This document shows positions 17,685 to 28,474 of a stretch of 64,000 bases of DNA, in pieces. Numbering within the stretch: position 1 is the stretch's first letter; the number at the start of each line of letters is the position of its first letter. Location of the stretch: the NCBI GenBank assembly GCA_022184915.1, contig JAGTJU010000001.1, forward strand, positions 496,001 through 560,000. Reading direction: 5' to 3'. Made by a program: the position numbers and the translations under genes. Source of the stretch: Myxococcales bacterium (lineage in GTDB: Bacteria > Myxococcota_A > Polyangia > Fen-1088). Under the pieces are notes generated by a model. It was given only the letters and a program-made list of their open reading frames with translations. It made no database searches and had not been told where the DNA came from.

Positions 17685-18130
17685 CGATCCATCTCGCTGA
17701 GCTTGATGACATCCATCCGGTCTTGCGGCCGTCCCGATTGCATCTTCATCTGAAGAAGCCCCTCACGCGAAACGACCACTAACGGAACGTCCCCGAACAT
17801 GCGGGTGGCCCTGCCCTCCCAGGCCTCGCGCAAGTTTTCGTTCACGAAAAGAAGGTCCACGGTCATGAGATCGCCGTCTTTGACCTTGTTTACCCTTGCC
17901 ATCGTCATCCCATCGGAGAAGTCCATCAACCCCGCTTCGAGCGTGTACCCCACCTGCGCAAGAACGCTTTTCGCCCCTGCAAGGCTCTCGGGGCGAATCA
18001 GCAAGTCGATATCCTTGGTGGCCCGGGGGGCCCCCCACACCGCCACCGCCAGCCCTCCCACCAGGGCGTAGGGAATTTCGTGCGCCGTGAGCGCACCCAC
18101 CACCGCCCTCAGTTCCGAAGCGAGGTCCAT
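17681..18130 (-). CDS. Nucleotidyltransferase (MNT/AbiEii-like)
   Basis: 149 residues with the polymerase-beta-type NTase signature GGLAVAVWGAPRATKDIDLL: the GG motif, then the two metal-binding Asp of DxD. The third carboxylate is probably in MTVDLLFV. Similar proteins act as AMP/GMP-transferring antitoxins or AbiEii-type toxins, or in tRNA modification. Transcribed with the 63-residue protein (4-nt overlap). Confidence 0.8.
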   Translation of the reverse strand: MDLASELRAVVGALTAHEIPYALVGGLAVAVWGAPRATKDIDLLIRPESLAGAKSVLAQVGYTLEAGLMDFSDGMTMARVNKVKDGDLMTVDLLFVNENLREAWEGRATRMFGDVPLVVVSREGLLQMKMQSGRPQDRMDVIKLSEMDR

Positions 18131-18196
18131 TTCGCACAGTCTAGCGCGGGCACGAGCAGCACGCGGTGCGCGGCAGCCCGCCGGTGGCCTGGAAGC

Positions 18197-19030
18197 TCAC
18201 GGGTTGGCGGCCGGGATGAGCGCGCGCTCGAGCGCCTCGTAGGGCGCCTCCGCGCGCGCGCGGTTGGCCTGCTGGGCCAACTGGGCTGCGTTCACGATGT
18301 TGCCCACGTAGAAGAACGAAGCGGCAAGCCCTGCGGCGGTGGCAGAAAAGGGCAGATCTTGTGTCGCCAGCTCGACGGTGGCGGTGATGAAAACGGCGTT
18401 CAACACCAAGGCCAGCGCCGCCGACTGCCAGGCGCCGCAATACGCTTGCCCGGCACCGGGAAGGAGGGCGCTCGCAACGGCGGCCAGTGGGATCGACTTG
18501 GTCGCACGCGCCTCCAGGTAGTCCTGCCGCGCGCCCGCGATGTGCATCCGAAGCTCTGGCGCGAGCGGCAGCCTGGCCAGGTCAGATGCAAAGGTCGGCG
18601 CTTCGGGCTTTGCCAGCAGGCCAAGCCGCGCCTGCTGCTCTGCGGGAAGCCGGGCGAGACGTGCCTCGAACGCCTGTGTGTCTTTGTCCTCGAGAAAGGA
18701 AAGGGCGATGAGTGTGTCGAGGTGCAGCCGCTCGGCTTCGCTCGGGGCCAGACGGGAGCCCCTCTCTAAGAGCGTGCGGGCATGGGCCCGCTCGTCCAGT
18801 CTGAACAAAGCCAAGCTGTCGAGACGCAGAAGCTCGACCCTCTCGGTATCGTCGGCTGCCTGCAGCGATGCGGCCTGTGCCAGAAGGTGCGCATCCAGGT
18901 ACCTTTGCGCCTGCAGGCGCTCCACCACGGCGGCCACCCCGGGGGGGCGATGCGGGGGCGCGTCCTCGGACGCCCACAAGGCCGCTACCAGAGCCAACCA
19001 CATGAGCGATGTGCGGGGGCGTGAAACCAC
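18197..19030 (-). CDS. Exported helical (TPR-like) protein with C-terminal membrane segments
   Basis: 277 residues. N-terminal signal or anchor (LMWLALVAALW), then a helix-rich TPR-like region (about 30-165; repeats such as LLRLDSLALFRLDERAHARTLLERG). A C-terminal hydrophobic region follows (IPLAAVASALLPGAGQAYCG, ALALVLNAVFITATVEL) similar to the LLPGxGQxY membrane segments found in bacterial envelope proteins. Third gene of the PEGA / YidD-like operon; its start overlaps the upstream gene by 46 nt, so translation is likely coupled. Function unknown. Confidence 0.75.
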   Translation of the reverse strand: MVSRPRTSLMWLALVAALWASEDAPPHRPPGVAAVVERLQAQRYLDAHLLAQAASLQAADDTERVELLRLDSLALFRLDERAHARTLLERGSRLAPSEAERLHLDTLIALSFLEDKDTQAFEARLARLPAEQQARLGLLAKPEAPTFASDLARLPLAPELRMHIAGARQDYLEARATKSIPLAAVASALLPGAGQAYCGAWQSAALALVLNAVFITATVELATQDLPFSATAAGLAASFFYVGNIVNAAQLAQQANRARAEAPYEALERALIPAANP

Positions 19031-19413
19031 CGCAACCGTCCTTCGATGGTCACGGGTGACAGACCAGCCAGCGGCGCGCTGGGCTCCAGGAGAAGGTGTG
19101 CACCGCTCAGCGTGAGCGCCACCAAGGGACCGCAGCGTTGGCTCGTCAACGCGAACAGCGCCGAATCAGACGGGTACATCGGGCAAGAAGACCCCACGGC
19201 TTTCCTGATGACGTTGCGATAGGTGCGCACGGCGGTCGAGGGGGGGGCGGGCGTGGCCCCGGGGGCGCTGGCGCCGAACCACGCCGCGGCGCCCTCCACC
19301 CGATAGCGCGCGTCGAGCGCGTTCATCTCGGGGCGCTTCATGAGCCCCACCGTGCAGCCGCTTGCCCATAGAAGAGCGAGGCATGACCACGGGTAGGGCT
19401 CGAAGCGCCGCAC
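18985..19413 (-). CDS. YidD-like lipoprotein
   Basis: 142 residues; lipobox WASGC with Cys20. A segment around residues 65-110 (TYRNVIRKAVGSSCPMYPSD, then SALFALTSQRCGPLVAL) aligns with the YidD core, which reads [20 protein letters not shown] in E. coli. The first Cys (C77) and the Pro are kept; the second and third Cys of YidD are Asp and Glu. YidD assists membrane-protein insertion at the cytoplasmic membrane. A lipoprotein version would face the other side, so the role must differ. Second gene of a three-gene operon, 12 nt after the PEGA gene. Confidence 0.72.
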   Translation of the reverse strand: MRRFEPYPWSCLALLWASGCTVGLMKRPEMNALDARYRVEGAAAWFGASAPGATPAPPSTAVRTYRNVIRKAVGSSCPMYPSDSALFALTSQRCGPLVALTLSGAHLLLEPSAPLAGLSPVTIEGRLRWFHAPAHRSCGWLW

Positions 19414-19425
19414 GTCCGGCCTGGT

Positions 19426-19911
19426 TCAGGGCGTGCGAGGCGCCGGTGCACTTTGGGGGGGAGGCGCCCAAGCTCCCGGCGGGGGCGCCTGGGGGGCGGC
19501 TGCCGGAGGGGGGCCCTGGGGCACGGCGCCCGGCTGCCATCCGGCCGGAGGCGCGCTCGGCCACGCGGGCGGCGGGTATCCCGAGCCGTTGAGGGGCCGC
19601 AACTCGAAGGTATGCACGGGCTTGTAGCGCATGATCCAGAGGAAGGGCACGAGCAGGAACACCCCGCCGATGCACGCGCCCACGTCGAACTCTTCGTTGC
19701 GGCTGATGACGCCGTCGACGGATTCGTAGCCATCGAGCTCCATGTGAACGGTGGTCGTGCTGCCCACGATTTTCGTGTCCGTCATCGTATAGGGCGTGCG
19801 GCCAACCGGCTCGCCGTTGAGGTACAGCTTCGCCCCGGAGGGTTCGCTGCGGATGACCGTGCTGCTGGCACAAGCGCTCGTCAGAGCGGCGAGCGTCACG
19901 GCGGCTGTCAA
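19426..19911 (-). CDS. PEGA-domain lipoprotein
   Basis: 161 residues; short signal and lipobox LTSAC (Cys14). A PEGA domain (SEPSGAKLYLNGEPVGRTPY, about 23-42) leads into a beta strand MELDGYE, followed by one hydrophobic segment (CIGGVFLLVPFLWIM) and a Pro/Ala/Gly-rich tail of about 50 residues. PEGA domains are small surface or periplasmic beta modules. First gene of the operon that continues with the YidD-like and TPR-like genes. Confidence 0.82.
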   Translation of the reverse strand: MTAAVTLAALTSACASSTVIRSEPSGAKLYLNGEPVGRTPYTMTDTKIVGSTTTVHMELDGYESVDGVISRNEEFDVGACIGGVFLLVPFLWIMRYKPVHTFELRPLNGSGYPPPAWPSAPPAGWQPGAVPQGPPPAAAPQAPPPGAWAPPPQSAPAPRTP

Positions 19912-20030
19912 ACGTTAGGAGAGTTTTCGGATGTTGGGCATGATCGGTCGGCATGCTGCCAGCTGACCATGCCGGGCGTCAATCTGCGCCTCGCGAATTG
20001 CCAACGCGGCCCCGCGGCCCACGCGCCCTC

Positions 20031-20057
20031 CGGGCCGCGACGCCGTGTCGCGGCCCG
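20031..20057 (-). terminator. 11-bp hairpin downstream of DUF1552 gene
   Basis: Perfect inverted repeat CGGGCCGCGAC / GTCGCGGCCCG with a GCCGT loop, 21 bp after the DUF1552 stop on the minus strand. Very stable, but no T-run follows, so this may be a Rho-assisted or mRNA-protecting end. Confidence 0.5.
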
Positions 20058-20078
20058 AAGAACCCGGGTCGGCGACCC

Positions 20079-21518
20079 TCAGATCGAGAGCGGGCCGTTG
20101 CCGTCCCGCCCGAACGACGAGATGTTGGCGCCCACCATCTGGGCTGCCGAGACCCACGCCTTCGAGTGGGGATCGTTGAAGCTCAGATAGCGCCCGAGCC
20201 GCAGCTTGCCGCCGGCCTTGCCCGTCCAGACCATGGTCATGTTCTTGGGGTCGTGAGGGTTGCCGAGGCCCATGTCGCTCGTCCACACCATGAGCGTGTT
20301 GTCGAAGAGCGTGCTGCCCTCGCCGTCGTCGCGGGCCTTCATCGCCAAGATGAGATCCCGGAACAGCTCCGCGCGCCACTTGAGCACCACAGGGTAGTCT
20401 TTGCGGCCGTCCGGAACGGAGTAGTCACCACTCGCCTTGTGCCAGGCGTGTGCGAACTTGTGTTGGGCCGTGTTTTTGCTGCTGGAGCTGATCGGCAGGA
20501 ACTCGTACGTCTGCTGATCATCCCGCCCCTTCATGAACATCACCGTGGCCACACGATGTTTTTCGCAGTGAATGGCCGTCAACAGAAGGTCGTGCTGGAT
20601 GGCGGCGATTTTGTCCATGCTGGTCACCGTGTCAGTCCACTTGTGCCCTTCTGCCAGCCCGCGCATGTCGAGCGCGGGCCGGGCGCCACACGACGTGCCT
20701 CCGGGGATCACGATGGTGGAGCCCCCGCGGCCTTCGTCTTCCAGCACCTTGAGGTCGATGAGATCGCTTTCCACCTTGCGAATGGATTCCGTGTGCTGTT
20801 CCAGCTTCGTACGGTCAGCCTGGTCCAGCACCTTTTTGACGTCGTCGATCTGACCCTTGATGGCGTCGAGCACGCTTTGGCGTCGGCGGTGAAGCCGGTA
20901 AAGCGCCATGTCGCCGCCGCTGGGCGTTCCACCCCCCGGGGTGGTGGTGCCGCCGCCCGTGGGGGGCGTGCCGCCAAAAAGCTCGGCATAGACGGTGAAC
21001 GGATTGCCCTGCGGAGACACCATGTTGCCCCCGCGGTAGCTCATGCGCGTATCGGCGCGGCCGTTGTTTTCGGTGGCCACGCCCAGCTGCAAGCTGCGTC
21101 CGTTTGCGATTTTGTCTGCCACGACCTGATCGATCGAGTCCTTGCCGGCGCCCGTGAGCATCGACGCCAGCAGGCCGCCGTGCACGCTGCCCACGCTCAA
21201 GAACTTCGACGCATCGTTGTGTACGCCCTTGAGGAAGACCAGGTCGTCCTTGACCGGCCCCAGAGGCGCCGTGTGATCGTTCAACTGAAAGCTCGAGCCC
21301 CCACCCGTGGGCCACCACTTTTCGCCACCCAATTCCTTGGGTTCCATGTTGCCGTCGGGCTGGAACCAGATCACGAAGCGAGTGGGTCGCGCGGCATGAG
21401 CCACACGCTCTGCGGTCAGCAACGAATCGAGGAAAGGCAGCGCCACGGAAGCCCCGGCCGCCCGGAGCACCGCACGTCGGCCGAAACGGGTTGTCTTCAC
21501 GCTTTTGATGGAACTCAT
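20079..21518 (-). CDS. DUF1552 domain protein, Tat-exported
   Basis: 479 residues. The N-terminus has a twin-arginine-like signal (FGRRAVLRAAGASVALPFLD). The body fits DUF1552: FVIWFQPDGNMEPKELGG, DLVFLKGVHNDASKF, HGGLLASMLTG, and near the end LMVWTSDMGLGNPHDPKNM. It resembles the alkaline-phosphatase/sulfatase superfamily-like DUF1501/1552 proteins that accompany planctomycete cytochromes. It follows the DUF1592 gene by 22 bp in the same operon. Biochemical role unknown; exported. Confidence 0.88.
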   Translation of the reverse strand: MSSIKSVKTTRFGRRAVLRAAGASVALPFLDSLLTAERVAHAARPTRFVIWFQPDGNMEPKELGGEKWWPTGGGSSFQLNDHTAPLGPVKDDLVFLKGVHNDASKFLSVGSVHGGLLASMLTGAGKDSIDQVVADKIANGRSLQLGVATENNGRADTRMSYRGGNMVSPQGNPFTVYAELFGGTPPTGGGTTTPGGGTPSGGDMALYRLHRRRQSVLDAIKGQIDDVKKVLDQADRTKLEQHTESIRKVESDLIDLKVLEDEGRGGSTIVIPGGTSCGARPALDMRGLAEGHKWTDTVTSMDKIAAIQHDLLLTAIHCEKHRVATVMFMKGRDDQQTYEFLPISSSSKNTAQHKFAHAWHKASGDYSVPDGRKDYPVVLKWRAELFRDLILAMKARDDGEGSTLFDNTLMVWTSDMGLGNPHDPKNMTMVWTGKAGGKLRLGRYLSFNDPHSKAWVSAAQMVGANISSFGRDGNGPLSI

Positions 21519-21540
21519 ATGTAGTGCACTCCTCGAAGGG

Positions 21541-23256
21541 TCAGGGTCGTCCAGTTACGAGGGCGCTCGTGGCGATGCGCTCGAGCGCCGAGACCACGCT
21601 TGCCGATCCGCCGTTGCCGAGATCCCAGGCCAGCCAGTCCATGGCGCATTGGTCTTGGGCCGTCAGATCGCGACCCACGGAAAACTGCAGCATCTGCCGC
21701 GCCATGCAGCGGGCGACGAAATCACTGGCCCCCAACTTGTCGCCCAGCTCTCCCACGCCCGAGATCGTACCTGAGGCGTCGCCGGCCTCTGCCAGCTCTC
21801 CCGTTGCGTCCACGTTGGCGCCGCTCGGGTACTTGTCGCGCCAGCGCCCGATGGCGTCGAAGTTCTCGAAGGCAAAACCGATGGGATCCAGGTAGCGGTG
21901 GCAGCCGTTGCAGGCGGGATCCTTCGAGTGCTGCTCGAAGATCTCGCGCGTGGTTTCGGCCGTGTCCGAGGCGGGAAGGTCCGGCACCGGCGTGGAGGGC
22001 GGGGCGATCTCGGTGCACAGGATGCGCTCGCGCACCAGCTTGCCGCGCAGAATCGGTGACGAGATGTCCGACAAAGCCGTGCCCGCGAGCACGGCGCCGG
22101 ACGTGAGGATGCCGGCCGAGCGGGTGGGATCCTCGTCTTTTTTCTCGAAGGTGTTTGCCTTCGCGTCCTTGCCGTAAAGGGTGCCCAGCTTCTGATCGTA
22201 GAAGTTGTAGTGGGCGCCAAAGAGCTCCAGCGGTTTGACTCCCTCGTCGAACGCGACGTGTTCGATGAAGCGATCCGCCTGCGCATGCAGGGCCTTCACC
22301 GTGGATTCATCGTAACTGGGGAAGAGCGCGGTGTCCTTGGGCCGCTGGTCCACCTCTTCGAGCAAGAGCAGTTGGTGGAAGAAGTGTTTGACGCTGCTGC
22401 GGGCGCGCGGGTCGTCCAGCATGCGGCGTGTTTGCGCTTCGAGCTCGGAGGGCTCGCGGAGCTTGTCGGCTTCGGCCGCGGCGAAAAGCTCGGCGTCGGG
22501 CAAGCTGCCCCACAGCAAGTAGGACAGCCGCGTGGCCACGTCGAAAGCGTTTTTGCTGTCCACGCCCTCGCGTTTGTAGAGAAACTCGGGCGCTTGCAGC
22601 ACGAACTCGAGTCCTGCTGACATCCCGGTTTGCGTGTCGAACTTGTCCGCGAGATCGTTGAAAAGGCCCACCAGGCGGGCCTTTTCGCTGTCCGAGAGGG
22701 GCCGCCGGTAGGCCCGGTACGCGATCTGGGTCAGGTAGGTCTCGAGGCAGGCTTTGTCGTTGGCGCCGCACTTTGTGAGCCCAGCAACATCGGCGGTAAG
22801 CTTTCCGGCGAGATCCTCCGCAAACCGCAGATACCCCTTGGCCTCGGCGGCGAGCACGGTTTGCACCTTTTCGTTGTTGTCGTAGTGGCTCACCTGGTTG
22901 TCGCCCACGAGGTGCGCGGCCACCGTGGGGGCCACCTCGGCGCCGAAGAGGTCCCGAACCGAGTTGACGAGCTCGAAGTTGCTCAAGCGCCGAAGGCGGG
23001 GGGACACCGCCGCGATGCCGCAGGAGGGCTGGGTGATCGCCTCGTCCTTGATCGGGTCGGGGGGGGGACCCACGGGCGTCTCGTCGGGCTTCGCGGGCTC
23101 CCCGGGTTCGGGCTCGGGTTCGGGCTCGGGCTCGTCGGTGGAAGCCGCTTTGGGGCCGACGGATCCGCTGCAGCCCACGAGGAGGGCAAGCGCCATCCCC
23201 GCGGTAAGGGCCGCCGCACGAAGGGTCCGGGGGCGTAGATCGGATGAGATCCTCAT
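21541..23256 (-). CDS. DUF1592 lipoprotein (DUF1587-1592-1588-1585 architecture)
   Basis: 571 residues; the ATG with AGAGG upstream is preferred over a longer frame. Lipobox LLVGC, then a Glu-Pro repeat linker. Domains in order: DUF1587-like start (LRRLSNFELVNSVRDLFG), helical DUF1592 with YRAYRRPLSDSEKARLVGLF and ATRLSYLLWGSLPD, DUF1588 with a c-type-haem-like CNGCH, and DUF1585 at the end (ARCMARQMLQFSVGRDL). One CxxCH suggests a haem-bearing periplasmic electron carrier or oxidoreductase. First gene of the pair with DUF1552. The same pair is common in planctomycetes and myxobacteria; substrate unknown. Confidence 0.88.
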   Translation of the reverse strand: MRISSDLRPRTLRAAALTAGMALALLVGCSGSVGPKAASTDEPEPEPEPEPGEPAKPDETPVGPPPDPIKDEAITQPSCGIAAVSPRLRRLSNFELVNSVRDLFGAEVAPTVAAHLVGDNQVSHYDNNEKVQTVLAAEAKGYLRFAEDLAGKLTADVAGLTKCGANDKACLETYLTQIAYRAYRRPLSDSEKARLVGLFNDLADKFDTQTGMSAGLEFVLQAPEFLYKREGVDSKNAFDVATRLSYLLWGSLPDAELFAAAEADKLREPSELEAQTRRMLDDPRARSSVKHFFHQLLLLEEVDQRPKDTALFPSYDESTVKALHAQADRFIEHVAFDEGVKPLELFGAHYNFYDQKLGTLYGKDAKANTFEKKDEDPTRSAGILTSGAVLAGTALSDISSPILRGKLVRERILCTEIAPPSTPVPDLPASDTAETTREIFEQHSKDPACNGCHRYLDPIGFAFENFDAIGRWRDKYPSGANVDATGELAEAGDASGTISGVGELGDKLGASDFVARCMARQMLQFSVGRDLTAQDQCAMDWLAWDLGNGGSASVVSALERIATSALVTGRP

Positions 23257-23392
23257 GCGCCTCTGTTGCCACCAAGGACCGGCGCGTGGGTTGACAAGGA
23301 TCAATCATCCGAGCCTCGGGGCCACGATGCGATGCGGCTTAGGCTGTCCGGTTTTTTGCGGCACCCGCCGGGCCGACTTTAGGCTCGGACCC

Positions 23393-23860
23393 ATGGACAA
23401 GAGCTTTCTCGTCGAGCAGCTCAGGCAGCACCTGCAGACCTCCGCGCGGGTGGCCGTCAAGGCCACCGAGGGTGCCGTGGTGGGCGTGAAGACCGCCGCT
23501 GGCACCGACAACCGGCTGCGCAGCGCCAATTTGGCCCGCGCCCAGGCCGTGCGCGCCGAACGCAGTTACCACGAAACGGCCGTGCTGGATTCGTTTCGCC
23601 CCAAGCCCCTGCCCCCGGGCTCGCGGATCGCGCTGGGCGCCATCGTGGAGGTGGAGGACGGGAGCCAGGGGCGAACCTTCTTTTTGGCCCCGGTGGGGGC
23701 GGGCACCGAGCTGACCGGGCCAGGCGGAGACGGCTTTCTCTCGGTGGTCACCCCGCAGTCGCCCATCGGGCGTGCCGTGATGGGCAAGCGCGAGGGCGAC
23801 GAGATCGAGGTTGACCTGCAAGGCGACGCCCACGAGTGGGTGATCAGCTTCGTGGGCTAG
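23393..23860 (+). CDS. Gre-family C-terminal domain protein without the acidic tip
   Basis: 155 residues. The C-terminal half resembles the GreA/GreB FKBP-like domain (ALGAIVEVEDG, then PQSPIGRAVMGKREGDEIEV). The N-terminal 70 residues are helical and basic but lack the acidic coiled-coil tip (compare EGDRSENAEY in the GreB at 12515). This suggests an RNA-polymerase-binding regulator that cannot activate cleavage, like Gfh1 or Rnk-type proteins. The position is divergent from the DUF1592 gene. Confidence 0.75.
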   Translation: MDKSFLVEQLRQHLQTSARVAVKATEGAVVGVKTAAGTDNRLRSANLARAQAVRAERSYHETAVLDSFRPKPLPPGSRIALGAIVEVEDGSQGRTFFLAPVGAGTELTGPGGDGFLSVVTPQSPIGRAVMGKREGDEIEVDLQGDAHEWVISFVG

Positions 23861-23885
23861 GCTGCTTGCCCGGCGCAGGGGTCGC

Positions 23886-24743
23886 CTACAGCCAGCTTTG
23901 CTTGTAGTCGTGGGCGTACGTCTGCAGGCTGCGGGGCGGCTTGCCGGTGACCCGCTCGACGCTGGGCGTGGTGCGGTTCGCCCAGCCCGCGCGCACACCC
24001 GCAAAAAGCTGCACCAAGAGGTCGGCGTAGTCGGCCGGCAGCCCCACCTGGAGCAGCGTTTGTTTGAACGATTCGGGCGAGACGTTTTCGTACCGAATGG
24101 GAAGCCCCGTGGCGGCCGCGAGGATCTCGGCGGCCTGAGCGTGGGTGATGGCCTCGGGACCGGTCAGATCGAAGGCCTGGTTGTCGTGCGTATCGTCCAG
24201 CAGCAGGCCCGCCACGGTCTGGGAAATGTCTCTCGCGTCCACGAAGCCCACCTTCCCGTCGGCCGCCGGCAGAGCGATGGTGTGAGCGGCGACGATGCCG
24301 TGACGCCAAAAGGTGTTGAAGTTCTGCATGAACCAGGTGGGGCGAACGATGTTGTAGCGAAGGCCCGAGCCCTCGAGCTCGAGCTCGGCGCGCCGGAACG
24401 GGATGCTGGGATCGGCGTCGACCCCCATCGCGGTCATCATCACGACCTTCTCGAGCTCGTTCTTTTTGGCCTCGGCGATCATCTGCGACAGGATCGGGTA
24501 CTGGTTCGCGTAGCCGGGTGGTGACAGCAGGAAGGCGCGGCGCGCCCCGGCGAAGGCGGCCTGCACCGTGGACGGGCGGTCGATGTCCAGCTCGACCCAG
24601 GTGACGCCCTCTTGGGAGGCTTGTTTGGCAGGGTTGCGGGTTCCGGCCCGAACGGACTGTCCCGTGCTCGCCAGAGCGGAAATGACGTTCGAGGCCACCG
24701 TGCCGCTGGCTCCCACCACCAAGATGTCTTTCGCATTGCTCAT
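23886..24743 (-). CDS. NmrA-like NAD(P)-binding protein
   Basis: 285 residues with the Rossmann start ILVVGASGTVASNVISAL, and NmrA/atypical-SDR features (RAFLLSPPGY, VVMMTAMGVDADPS, RYNIVRPTWFMQNF). There is no YxxxK, as expected for the NmrA group, which act as redox sensors or as NADPH-dependent reductases. AGGAG precedes the ATG. Divergent from the AraC regulator with only 57 bp between, so the regulator probably controls it. Confidence 0.87.
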   Translation of the reverse strand: MSNAKDILVVGASGTVASNVISALASTGQSVRAGTRNPAKQASQEGVTWVELDIDRPSTVQAAFAGARRAFLLSPPGYANQYPILSQMIAEAKKNELEKVVMMTAMGVDADPSIPFRRAELELEGSGLRYNIVRPTWFMQNFNTFWRHGIVAAHTIALPAADGKVGFVDARDISQTVAGLLLDDTHDNQAFDLTGPEAITHAQAAEILAAATGLPIRYENVSPESFKQTLLQVGLPADYADLLVQLFAGVRAGWANRTTPSVERVTGKPPRSLQTYAHDYKQSWL

Positions 24744-24800
24744 CGTCAGGTCTCCTTGTTGTGCCTGGAATCAGGATACGAACTCGAGGCGACGACGAGA

Positions 24801-25805
24801 ATGGAGAAAAGTCCAAAATACATGTCTTCGAGTATCGTCTCGGTGGATTCTTCTGCCGGTTCTGCAACACTTTACCAAGTGGACCTGCTCACGGACGTGA
24901 TCACCTCGACCCGGCTCGAGGGGCGTTTGTTGCACCAAACGAGTTTTCATTCGCCGTGGGGCCTCCACTTTCCCTGTCCCCGCAGCGCGGGCTTTCACAT
25001 CGTCACGCAGGGCCAGGTGTGGGTGCGCTCGCCCCATCTCGAAGCGCCGCTGTCGTTGTCACGGGGCGACGCGCTTTTGGTCGGGCGGGGTGTAGCCCAC
25101 GAGCTTGCGTCGGGGCCCGAGGTACCGGCCGTGAGCCTCGAGGCGTTTTCGCAGCAGCACGACGCCGCTTTGCCTCCGCGGGGTGCACGCCCGCTTTCCA
25201 CTTTGGTGTGCGGCGTCTACACCTTTCAAAACGAAGCGGTCCACCCGCTCTTCGATACGCTGCCGCGCTTCTTCGTGCTCACCGCCGAAGAGGTGCCCGC
25301 ACCGTCTGCGCTTCAAGCGGCGCTCTTGCTGCTCACCGCCGAGCTAAAGAACGAGCAACCGGGTCGCGAGATCGTTTTACACAGGCTGACGGACCTGCTC
25401 TTCGTGGCGTTGCTTCGCCACTGGATGGCCGAGGAGAGCGTGCGTGCGACCCTCGGGCCCAGCTGGTCGCGTGCGCTCCGAGATCCGGGGCTCGGCCGGG
25501 CCCTCGAGGCCATGCACTCCGAGGTGGCTCGGGACTGGACGTTGGAGAGCCTGGCGCAACAGGCGGGGCTGTCGCGTGCGGCGTTTGCGGCCCGCTTCAA
25601 GAGCCTGACGGGCGAAACGCCTTTTCACTACCTCACGCGCCTGCGGGTCCAGCGCGCGGTCGACCTGATGAAGACGAACGATCCTTCCTTGCAAGAGCTT
25701 GCCGCGCATACGGGGTACGCTGATGCGTTTGCCTTCTCCAAGGCGTTCAAGCGCATGATGGGCGCCTCACCCCGCGCGTTCCGGAAGACGGTCGAACGAC
25801 GGTGA
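24801..25805 (+). CDS. AraC-family regulator with cupin (cupin_6) sensor domain
   Basis: 334 residues. The N-terminal cupin-like sensor (about 20-190; HTSFHSPWGLHFPCP, GFHIVTQGQVWVRS) is followed by two helix-turn-helix motifs at the C-terminus (LESLAQQAGLSRAAFAARFK and LQELAAHTGYADAFAFSKAF, ending GASPRAF). ATG at 24801 with GAGG upstream; MSSSIV seven codons later is possible. It is divergent from the NmrA-like gene, a common arrangement for AraC/cupin_6 regulators that control the neighbouring oxidoreductase. Confidence 0.88.
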   Translation: MEKSPKYMSSSIVSVDSSAGSATLYQVDLLTDVITSTRLEGRLLHQTSFHSPWGLHFPCPRSAGFHIVTQGQVWVRSPHLEAPLSLSRGDALLVGRGVAHELASGPEVPAVSLEAFSQQHDAALPPRGARPLSTLVCGVYTFQNEAVHPLFDTLPRFFVLTAEEVPAPSALQAALLLLTAELKNEQPGREIVLHRLTDLLFVALLRHWMAEESVRATLGPSWSRALRDPGLGRALEAMHSEVARDWTLESLAQQAGLSRAAFAARFKSLTGETPFHYLTRLRVQRAVDLMKTNDPSLQELAAHTGYADAFAFSKAFKRMMGASPRAFRKTVERR

Positions 25806-25810
25806 AGCCT

Positions 25811-25820
25811 GTCAATTGAC
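25811..25820. promoter_or_regulatory. Perfect palindrome GTCAATTGAC upstream of katG
   Basis: Ten-base perfect palindrome, 6 bp after the AraC stop and about 150 bp upstream of katG. AT-rich in a GC-rich surrounding, so it is a candidate operator for katG or the AraC gene. Related sequences occur at 16536, 54528 and 62210. Confidence 0.4.
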
Positions 25821-25973
25821 GGTGGGGAAACGTAGGCCCCGTACGCCCATAGGGCGGTGGGTGAGACGAAAATGTGCGCACCAGGACATCGAAGGGCTTA
25901 CCATTCCCTCGTTTCGATGCGCGGTGCTCGGCCGCGTGGAATGGATGACCGCCTCAGGAGCAAGTGAAGCAAG

Positions 25974-28361
<2,388 letters not shown>

Positions 28362-28386
28362 ACGCCCCTCGCGAAGGGCTAAAAGA

Positions 28387-28420
28387 GGCGTCGGGATGGC
28401 CCCGGCGCCTTTTTTGTTTT
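28387..28420 (+). terminator. Rho-independent terminator of katG
   Basis: Stem GGCGTCGGG / CCCGGCGCC (9 bp, one G-T pair) with loop ATGGC, followed by TTTTTTGTTTT. It lies 26 bp after the katG stop and is the clearest intrinsic terminator in the window. Confidence 0.9.
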
Positions 28421-28474
28421 GCGTGCGCGCGGTTGTCACGCCTTCGAAACGGCCGCTGAGGTATACCGACCGGC

